From: Corynebacterium suranareeae
Lineage (GTDB): Bacteria; Actinomycetota; Actinomycetes; Mycobacteriales; Mycobacteriaceae
Direction: 5' to 3'
NCBI RefSeq assembly: GCF_002355155.1
Contig: NZ_AP017369.1
Coordinates: 930,001 to 994,000, forward strand
DNA: 64,000 bases
Below are positions 58,068 to 64,000 of this stretch, in pieces. Numbering within the stretch: position 1 is the first letter of the stretch; each line of letters begins with the position of its first letter. The position numbers and the translations under genes were made by a program. Below the pieces are notes generated by a model. The model had not been told where the DNA came from. It did not search any database and was given only the letters and a program-made list of their open reading frames with translations.

Positions 58068-58127
58068 GACCAAACCAGGAGACCCACAAACGTCGAAAAC
58101 GTGATTTCTGGGTCTCCTGGTTTGGTC
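58068..58127. repeat. large perfect inverted repeat
   Basis: A 19-bp perfect stem (58068-58086, starting GACCAAACCAGG; complement 58109-58127) with a 22-nt loop. No strong T-tract on either side. It lies in the gap between the protease and hisN. Related fragments (GTTTGGTC plus ATGCAGG) recur at about 58120 and 58313. It could be a terminator, a small RNA, or the relic of a mobile element. Confidence 0.7.
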
Positions 58128-58393
58128 TTATGCAGGTCGTGTGCTGTCAAGGACACGAACACCTAAATACGCACCAATCTGTGGGGCCACTTTGCTTATT
58201 TCATCTGCGGACCAAGATCGTTTATTTGAGGCCAAGTTTTGGTCAGATATGCCATTACTCAGCCCTGAAAATTTAAACCGGCGACCAAAAATCCCCAGAG
58301 TGCCTATGGGTTTGGTCGGATATGCAGGTTTTGAGGCGTTGTTCCAACAGGAAACCCCGAATCCTGAGATGCAAAGACGAAACCAGACTGAAG

Positions 58394-59176
58394 CTATTTC
58401 AAACGAGCTAGCGTCTCATCGTGGAGGATTCCGTTGGTGGCAACTGCATCGCCGCCGTGAGGGCCATCGACGCCTGCCAGTGAGGTGAATTTTCCTCCTG
58501 CTTCGGTGACCAGGATAGACAGAGGCGCCAGATCCCAAAGACTTACCTCTGGTTCGGCTGCGATATCTACAGCACCTTCGGCGACGAGGCAATAGGAGAA
58601 GAAATCGCCGTAGCCGCGGAGTCGCCAGGTGGTATCGGTGAGGGAGACGAACTTGTCGCGCAAATCTCGTTCGGACCAGCCGGAGAGGGAGGAGAAGGAG
58701 AGGGAGGCGTCGTCAAGCTTTGACACCTGGGACACGGACAGCTTGCGTGGGGAGCTGCCGTTGAAGGTGCGCCATGCGCCGGCCCCTTCGGATGCCCACC
58801 AGCGCCTGGCTAGTGCGGGTGCGGAGATGACACCTGCGACGGGTTTGCCGTTGTCGAGCAGTGCGATGAGTGTTGCCCAGACCGGGACGCCGCGGACGTA
58901 GTTTTTGGTGCCGTCGATGGGGTCGATGATCCATTGGCGTCCGCTGAATTCTACGTCGCCGCCGAATTCTTCACCGAGGATGGAATCGGACGGGCGGGCG
59001 GTGGCGATTTTCTCGCGGAGTGCTTCTTCGGTCGCCAGATCGGCGTCACTGACCGGAGTCATATCTGGTTTGGAGGTGACTTCTAGGTCAGAGGACTCAA
59101 AGCGGTCGAGGGTGATGGAGTCGGCGAGTTCGGCGAGTTCGAGGGCTAGGGCTAAATCATCTGCATAGTTGCTCAT
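58394..59176 (-). CDS. hisN: histidinol-phosphate phosphatase HisN
   Basis: 260 residues, inositol-monophosphatase fold. It removes phosphate from histidinol phosphate in histidine synthesis. Metal motifs GEEFG (about 68-72), [15 protein letters not shown] (about 82-96) and [15 protein letters not shown] (about 214-228) are complete. In C. glutamicum the IMPase-family gene at this locus (cg0910) is known as hisN. It ends 6 bp after the start of no other gene; its partner upstream is another IMPase-family gene. Confidence 0.87.
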   Translation of the reverse strand: MSNYADDLALALELAELADSITLDRFESSDLEVTSKPDMTPVSDADLATEEALREKIATARPSDSILGEEFGGDVEFSGRQWIIDPIDGTKNYVRGVPVWATLIALLDNGKPVAGVISAPALARRWWASEGAGAWRTFNGSSPRKLSVSQVSKLDDASLSFSSLSGWSERDLRDKFVSLTDTTWRLRGYGDFFSYCLVAEGAVDIAAEPEVSLWDLAPLSILVTEAGGKFTSLAGVDGPHGGDAVATNGILHDETLARLK

Positions 59177-59182
59177 GGCTTG

Positions 59183-60049
59183 TTAGTCTAGTGCGCTTAA
59201 TGTTTCGGAGATCTCACTAACTGCTTCTGCGTTTCCTGCAACGGACCATTCCACGCCACCTGCGGTGACTTTAATGCAGGCACCGCCGACACCTTCGATG
59301 AGTGCGCGGCCGGGTAGCCAATCCCAGTCGGCGACGCTGTGCTGCACCCACGCACCAACGCTGCCATCGGCGATGCTGGCAAGATCGATGGATCCGGCAC
59401 CAAGCATGCGCAGGGTTGCAGGTTTGGTGGCAACGCTTAGCCATGCTTGTTGAATCGACGGATCTGCGATACGTGTTGGGTGGATGTAGGTGGCGAGGGA
59501 AATGTGGGAGAGGGGGGCGTCGACAAGCAATTTTTGCTCCTGCCCGTCGCGCGTGGTGCGGATTCCCGGGCCACCGAACCACGTATATCCCATGGCCGGG
59601 CGGTGCACGGCGCCGAAAAGCAGACGCGTCGGCGCGGACGGATCGCCTTCCACCAGCGCGAGCGCTGAGCACCAATAATCAGAGCCTTGCGTGAAGTTGT
59701 AGGTACCGTCGACCGGGTCAATGACCCAGGTTTTTCCGCTTTTCGACGCCCGGGCCGCGCCTTCCTCACCAAGCACGCCGTCCTCAGGCCGCAGCGCTTC
59801 AAGAACGCCCGCGACGAAAGTCTCTGCGGCACGATCGGCATCGGTGACTACATCAGAAACAGACGTTTTGTAATCTGTATCCACTCCGTTTTCGCGCATT
59901 CTCCACGCCAAACGGCCGGCGTTGTATACCAACGCCTGGGCAAGATGCTCATCTGAATCTTGTTCATGCGCAATCACGAACGTTTTTGTGATGGTTTTGA
60001 TCATGTCCTCAAGGCTTGCCGCAGGATGTGTCTGCTCTGATTTAGTCAT
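59183..60049 (-). CDS. inositol monophosphatase family protein
   Basis: 288 residues from ATG 60049. Li-sensitive phosphatase motifs are [18 protein letters not shown] and [16 protein letters not shown]. It may act on inositol phosphate or 3'-phosphoadenosine-type substrates; the exact substrate is not clear. It lies directly upstream of hisN on the same strand (6-bp gap), so the two are likely co-transcribed. The segment 59.52-59.76 kb is GC-rich and bounded by convergent dispersed motifs (59518+, 59738-). Confidence 0.85.
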   Translation of the reverse strand: MTKSEQTHPAASLEDMIKTITKTFVIAHEQDSDEHLAQALVYNAGRLAWRMRENGVDTDYKTSVSDVVTDADRAAETFVAGVLEALRPEDGVLGEEGAARASKSGKTWVIDPVDGTYNFTQGSDYWCSALALVEGDPSAPTRLLFGAVHRPAMGYTWFGGPGIRTTRDGQEQKLLVDAPLSHISLATYIHPTRIADPSIQQAWLSVATKPATLRMLGAGSIDLASIADGSVGAWVQHSVADWDWLPGRALIEGVGGACIKVTAGGVEWSVAGNAEAVSEISETLSALD

Positions 60050-60113
60050 GCTTTCTATTGTGCATTGGTTCCGCTTGGTATGCCGAATGAGGCTACGGGT
60101 AATATGTTCAAAC

Positions 60114-61220
60114 ATGCGTCCCGAATTTTCTGCAGAACTCTCCGAGCTAGACAGCACGCTGACGACCATTGAAAAAGTGCTGAATCCGCAAGAGATGTCT
60201 GACCGAGTCAGAGAACTTGAAGCTCAGGCAGCTGATCCTTCTCTGTGGGATGACCCCGATCATGCACAACAAGTCACCTCTGAGCTGTCCCATGTGCAGG
60301 CTGAGCTGCGCAAAGTCACTGAATTGCGCCAGCGTATTGAAGACCTTCCCATTATGGTGGAACTTGCCGAGGAAGAAGACGGCGATACCTCTATTGCTGA
60401 AGATGAGTTGGCGGAACTGCGCTCGTTGATTGATGCGTTGGAAGTAAAAACCATGCTCTCGGGTGAATATGATGCTCGTGAAGCTGTGATCAATATCCGA
60501 TCCGGTGCTGGCGGTGTTGATGCTGCGGACTGGGCTGAAATGCTCATGCGCATGTACACCCGCTGGGCTGAGAAAAACGGACACAAAGTAGATATCTACG
60601 ATATTTCCTACGCCGAAGAAGCCGGCATTAAATCAGCCACCTTCGTGGTTCACGGCGACTATATGTATGGTCAACTTTCTGTCGAGCAGGGAGCCCACCG
60701 CCTCGTGCGCATTAGTCCTTTTGACAACCAAGGCCGCCGCCAAACCTCCTTTGCTGAAGTTGAGGTGCTTCCGGTGGTAGAAAAAGTCGACTCCATTGAC
60801 ATCCCAGATGCCGATGTCCGCGTTGATGTTTACCGCTCTTCAGGACCTGGTGGACAGTCTGTGAACACCACCGACTCCGCAGTGCGTTTGACTCACATCC
60901 CAACCGGCATCGTGGTGACCTGCCAAAACGAGAAATCTCAAATCCAGAACAAGGCTTCTGCGATGCGTGTTCTCCAGGCAAAACTGCTTGAACGAAAGCG
61001 CCAAGAAGAACGCGCCGAAATGGATGCCCTAGGTGCAGGAGGCAATGCATCGTGGGGTAATCAGATGCGTTCTTATGTGTTGCATCCGTACCAAATGGTG
61101 AAAGATCTGCGCACCAACTTTGAAGTCAACGATCCGCAAAAAGTCCTCGACGGCGATATCGATGGATTGCTGGAGGCGGGTATTCGCTGGCGCATGGCTG
61201 AAACTCAAGGTTCCGAATAG
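60114..61220 (+). CDS. prfB: peptide chain release factor 2
   Basis: 368 residues in a single frame. It ends translation at UGA and UAA. The GGQ loop ([18 protein letters not shown]) and the [13 protein letters not shown] segment, which includes the SPF anticodon-like motif, are intact. Unlike many bacteria there is no in-frame UGA programmed frameshift near codon 25. Divergent from the IMPase gene. Confidence 0.95.
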   Translation: MRPEFSAELSELDSTLTTIEKVLNPQEMSDRVRELEAQAADPSLWDDPDHAQQVTSELSHVQAELRKVTELRQRIEDLPIMVELAEEEDGDTSIAEDELAELRSLIDALEVKTMLSGEYDAREAVINIRSGAGGVDAADWAEMLMRMYTRWAEKNGHKVDIYDISYAEEAGIKSATFVVHGDYMYGQLSVEQGAHRLVRISPFDNQGRRQTSFAEVEVLPVVEKVDSIDIPDADVRVDVYRSSGPGGQSVNTTDSAVRLTHIPTGIVVTCQNEKSQIQNKASAMRVLQAKLLERKRQEERAEMDALGAGGNASWGNQMRSYVLHPYQMVKDLRTNFEVNDPQKVLDGDIDGLLEAGIRWRMAETQGSE

Positions 61221-61346
61221 TTTTTTGCTCAGCTCTGCTTGGGGATAGCTGATTAATGCGTGGCAATTCTTAAGGGATTGTGGAAGTTTGTGGAGTTTTG
61301 TCACTTCCGTTTCTTTAGTCACAGGAGTTTCGCTAAAGTGTGAGCC

Positions 61347-62036
61347 GTGATCACCTTCGAGAATGTCACCAAGAACTACAAGACTTCAACCCGCCCTGCA
61401 TTAGACAATGTGTCCCTACACATTGAAAAGGGCGAGTTTGTCTTCCTCATCGGACCATCTGGCTCTGGAAAATCAACATTCCTCCGCCTAATGACCAGAG
61501 AGGAGAAAGTCAGTTCTGGATCGTTGACATTGGCTGATTTTCAGGTGAACAAACTCCGCGGAACGCAAGTAAATAAACTGCGCCAACGCATCGGCTACGT
61601 TTTCCAAGATTTCCGTTTGCTAAAAAACAAAAACGTTTATGACAACGTCGCATTCGCCCTCGAGGTAATCGGGAAGAAGAAAGACAAAATCGAAGAGCTT
61701 GTTCCCGAAACTTTAGAAATGGTTGGCCTTGCTGGAAAAGCCAACCGCATGCCCAATGAACTATCCGGTGGTGAACAACAACGAGTCGCCATTGCCCGAG
61801 CATTTGTCAACCGCCCGTTGGTGCTGCTTGCCGACGAACCCACAGGCAACCTCGACCCCGACACCTCCGATGAGATCATGGTTTTACTCAACCGAATCAA
61901 CCGGCTTGGCACCACAGTGGTGATGTCTACCCACAATGCACGCACAGTTGACGATATGCGCAGGCGAGTCATCGAGCTGCATCTGGGCAAAATGGTCCGC
62001 GATGATGCGCATGGCGTCTATGGCGAAATGCGATAG
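61347..62036 (+). CDS. ftsE: cell-division ATP-binding protein FtsE
   Basis: 229 residues, GTG start. ABC ATPase: Walker [10 protein letters not shown] (36-44), Q-loop QDFRLL, signature LSGGEQQR, Walker [12 protein letters not shown] and the switch His in STHNA. With FtsX it controls septal peptidoglycan hydrolases. Confidence 0.96.
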   Translation: MITFENVTKNYKTSTRPALDNVSLHIEKGEFVFLIGPSGSGKSTFLRLMTREEKVSSGSLTLADFQVNKLRGTQVNKLRQRIGYVFQDFRLLKNKNVYDNVAFALEVIGKKKDKIEELVPETLEMVGLAGKANRMPNELSGGEQQRVAIARAFVNRPLVLLADEPTGNLDPDTSDEIMVLLNRINRLGTTVVMSTHNARTVDDMRRRVIELHLGKMVRDDAHGVYGEMR

Positions 62037-62051
62037 GGGAGATCTTTAAAC

Positions 62052-62954
62052 ATGGCATTTGGATATGTATTGCGTGAAGCGGTTCGTGGCATGGGCCGCA
62101 ACCTCACCATGACCATCGCGCTGATAATTACCACCTCCATTTCTTTGGCTCTGCTGGCTACTGGGTTCCTAGTCACAAACATGACCGAGCGGACTAAAGA
62201 TATCTACCTGGATCGTGTGGAAGTAATGATCCAGTTGGATGAAGACACCTCTGCTAACGATCCAGACTGTGCGGCAGAAACCTGCACGCAAGTCCGTGAC
62301 GAATTAGAGAAAATCGATGGCATCGACTCCATCACGTACCGATCCCGCGAAGCTTCCTACGAACGATTTGTAGAAGTATTCAAAGACACCGATCCTGTAC
62401 TTGTTGCAGAAACCTCCCCGGATGCACTGCCCGCAGCATTCCACGTCCGACTCGGAGATCCACTAGCCGTAGAGATTCTCGATCCGATCCGCGAGCTTCC
62501 CCAAGTAAGCAACGTGATTGACCAAGTTGATGATTTGCGCGGAGCAACAGAAAACCTTGACTCCATCCGCAACGCCACCTTCTTGATCGCCGCAGTCCAA
62601 GTGCTAGCCTCAATCTTCCTCATTGCAAACATGGTTCAGATCGCTGCCTTCAACCGACGCGAAGAAACTGAGATCATGCGTATAGTCGGCGCATCGCGGT
62701 TCTACACCCAAGGCCCATTCGTTTTAGAAGCAATCCTTTCCACCTTGGTTGGTGCGGTCCTGGCAACCGTGGGATTGTTCCTAGGTAAAGAACTGGTTAT
62801 CGACAAAGCACTTCGCGGACTCTATGAATCGCAACTGATCGCGCCAGTAACCACCACCGACATCTGGCTGGTTGCACCAATAATTTCCGGAATCGGCATC
62901 GTGGTCGCAGGCATTATTGCTCAGTTAACGCTACGTTTCTACGTGAGGAAATAA
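62052..62954 (+). CDS. ftsX: cell-division permease-like protein FtsX
   Basis: 300 residues, four membrane helices (about 17-39, 174-197, 223-246, 268-292). A large extracellular domain between the first two (about 45-170) contains two cysteines (PDCAAETC) and contacts wall hydrolase partners. Starts 15 bp after ftsE with AGGGGAG upstream. Confidence 0.95.
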   Translation: MAFGYVLREAVRGMGRNLTMTIALIITTSISLALLATGFLVTNMTERTKDIYLDRVEVMIQLDEDTSANDPDCAAETCTQVRDELEKIDGIDSITYRSREASYERFVEVFKDTDPVLVAETSPDALPAAFHVRLGDPLAVEILDPIRELPQVSNVIDQVDDLRGATENLDSIRNATFLIAAVQVLASIFLIANMVQIAAFNRREETEIMRIVGASRFYTQGPFVLEAILSTLVGAVLATVGLFLGKELVIDKALRGLYESQLIAPVTTTDIWLVAPIISGIGIVVAGIIAQLTLRFYVRK

Positions 62955-62990
62955 GACTATTGATCTTTGTGCCGTAGACTTGGAAAGACT

Positions 62991-63485
62991 ATGGCCAAGA
63001 AGAAAAAGAAAGTCGACGACAACAACGCTGTTCTCGCGACCAATCGCAAGGCCCGCCATGACTACCACATTATTGATACGTGGGAGGCGGGCGTGGTGCT
63101 TTTAGGCACCGAAATTAAATCGCTACGCGAAGGCAAAGTCTCCCTCGTGGATTCTTTCGCCACCGTGGAAAATGGAGAAATTTGGCTCCAGCACCTCCAC
63201 ATCCCGCAATATTCCATGGGATCGTGGACGAACCATTCACCCAAGCGCACCCGAAAACTTTTGCTGCACCGCAAAGAGATCGACTCACTCATGGGTAAAG
63301 TCCGCGATGGCAACCGCACGCTCGTACCTCTGAAGCTGTATCTGAAAAACGGTCGCGTCAAGCTCGAACTTGGACTTGCGCAAGGTAAACAGGACTACGA
63401 CAAGCGCCAAGACATCAAGCGTCGCACCGAGGAACGCGAAGTCACCCGCGAGCTCGGCCGTCGCATTAAGGGAATCAACGCGTAA
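62991..63485 (+). CDS. smpB: SsrA-binding protein SmpB
   Basis: 164 residues from ATG 62991 (GGAAAG before it). OB-fold: NRKARHDYHI, GTEIKSLREGKVSL and the C-terminal basic tail RTEEREVTRELGRRIKGINA cut short here as the decoding-centre helix. It works with tmRNA, encoded just downstream, to rescue stalled ribosomes. Confidence 0.96.
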   Translation: MAKKKKKVDDNNAVLATNRKARHDYHIIDTWEAGVVLLGTEIKSLREGKVSLVDSFATVENGEIWLQHLHIPQYSMGSWTNHSPKRTRKLLLHRKEIDSLMGKVRDGNRTLVPLKLYLKNGRVKLELGLAQGKQDYDKRQDIKRRTEEREVTRELGRRIKGINA

Positions 63486-63839
63486 ATGAATATTCACATC
63501 GCAAAAGTCCACGACGTCCTCAAAGGTGAAAAAACCTACGGCACCACCATTTTGGTGGATCGGCTCTGGCCGCGCGGTGTGAAAAAAGACGACCTTGAGC
63601 CAGACCTCTGGCTCAAAGGTGTCGCGCCCACCCCTGACCTGCGCACATGGTTCGGCCACGACCCAGCTAAATTCTCCGAATTTAGCAAACGCTACATCGA
63701 CGAGCTCAACGCCAGCAACGACAAAGACCTAGAAACGCTTGTCGACGCCACCTCCCGCCACCCCGTAACCCTCCTCTACGGTGCTGCCGGCCGCGACCAC
63801 AACCACGCCATGGTTCTAGCCACGTGGCTACAGAAATAA
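63486..63839 (+). CDS. DUF488 family protein
   Basis: 117 residues; ATG immediately follows the smpB stop. It has the family signature VDRLWPRGVKKDD, WFGHDPAKF and TLLYGAAGRDHNHA. Cytoplasmic, role unknown; co-translated with smpB. A dispersed-motif copy lies at 63737. Confidence 0.88.
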   Translation: MNIHIAKVHDVLKGEKTYGTTILVDRLWPRGVKKDDLEPDLWLKGVAPTPDLRTWFGHDPAKFSEFSKRYIDELNASNDKDLETLVDATSRHPVTLLYGAAGRDHNHAMVLATWLQK

Positions 63840-63843
63840 CTCC

Positions 63844-63873
63844 TTGCAAATAGTTGCAAACTTAAGTTATGAT
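63844..63873 (+). promoter_or_regulatory. promoter of ssrA
   Basis: -35 TTGCAA (63844-63849), 18-nt spacer and -10 TATGAT (63868-63873). TTGCAAA is repeated 10 bp further at 63854. The transcript would start near 63880 and be trimmed to the mature 5' end. Confidence 0.7.
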
Positions 63874-63917
63874 GAACCATCTTGTGGAACTCGCACGAGC
63901 CCACCATAAGAATCAAT

Positions 63918-64000
63918 GGGGCTGACATGGTTTCGACTACGTTGATTTAGCCAGGGGAAGCGTGCCGGTGAAGGCTGGAGACCACCGTAAGCGTCGCAGC
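63918..64000 (+). ncRNA. ssrA: transfer-messenger RNA, 5' part
   Basis: Begins GGGGCTGACATGGTTTCGAC, the conserved tmRNA 5' end (tRNA-like acceptor arm and D-loop). The gene runs past the window edge, so the tag-peptide frame and 3' half are missing. It sits downstream of smpB. Confidence 0.93.

Noticed and set aside
58141..58488. 115-codon plus-strand frame overlapping the 3' end of hisN
   Set aside because: It runs antisense into a conserved gene, and its C-terminal part is the mirror of hisN codons.
103..63747. The dispersed 11-mer as an FtsK-orienting sequence
   Set aside because: 14 plus versus 17 minus copies show no strand bias in this window, although a genome-wide test is needed.

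Overview
The window is a stretch of chromosome from a Corynebacterium, most likely C. glutamicum or a very close relative. Gene content and order match that species and are largely collinear with the equivalent blocks of Mycobacterium tuberculosis: lcpA-wbbL-manC-whcD, manB-manA-sahH-tmk-mtrAB-lpqB-hpf-secA, aroA/rsgA, sigH-rshA, rhlE, adnAB-nudC-uvrD2, pdxR/pdxST, ftsEX-smpB-ssrA. No complete prophage, insertion sequence or CRISPR array was seen. Identification rests on protein motifs and remembered synteny, not on database searches.

Layout. 0.1-10 kb: envelope precursor genes (LCP ligase lcpA, rhamnosyltransferase wbbL, GDP-mannose genes manC, manB, manA) with the WhiB regulator whcD. 10.9-21.5 kb: S-adenosylhomocysteinase, thymidylate kinase, the MtrAB-LpqB envelope two-component system, a ComF-like protein, ribosome hibernation factor and SecA. 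21.5-26 kb: small actinobacterial conserved genes, RsgA, AroA, an SRAP (HMCES-like) protein and an HNH nuclease. 27-28.5 kb: SigH with anti-sigma factor RshA, the 24-residue ribosomal protein bL37 and WhcE. 29-33.9 kb: conserved actinobacterial genes and the helicase RhlE. 33.9-44 kb: DNA-end processing block AdnA-AdnB, with potassium channel CglK, NudC and UvrD2. 44-52.3 kb: peptidases, a lipoprotein and a UPF0182 membrane protein. 52.3-55.3 kb: pyridoxal-phosphate synthesis genes and regulator. 55.36 kb: initiator tRNA, followed by a loose accessory stretch (frameshifted CPBP protease, secreted trypsin-like protease, a large hairpin). 58.4-64 kb: hisN, a second inositol-phosphatase-family gene, prfB, ftsEX, smpB and the 5' part of tmRNA.

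The most striking signal is not a gene. The asymmetric 11-mer CGTCGANAAGC, usually preceded by a G-rich/purine flank such as GGGAGG, occurs exactly 31 times on the two strands (about 0.1 expected). It lies in coding and noncoding DNA and in different reading frames, and often as convergent pairs 9-220 bp apart. This looks like DNA-level selection for a site read by some genome-processing protein. A Chi-like role with AdnAB is one speculative option.

Other points worth a second look: a duplicated hairpin element beside whcD, a likely ATT start for mtrB, a PdxR whose usual PLP-binding lysine is serine, AdnA with a degenerate Walker A, an orphan cyclodehydratase-like protein, and four convergent gene pairs that share a 4-nt double stop.
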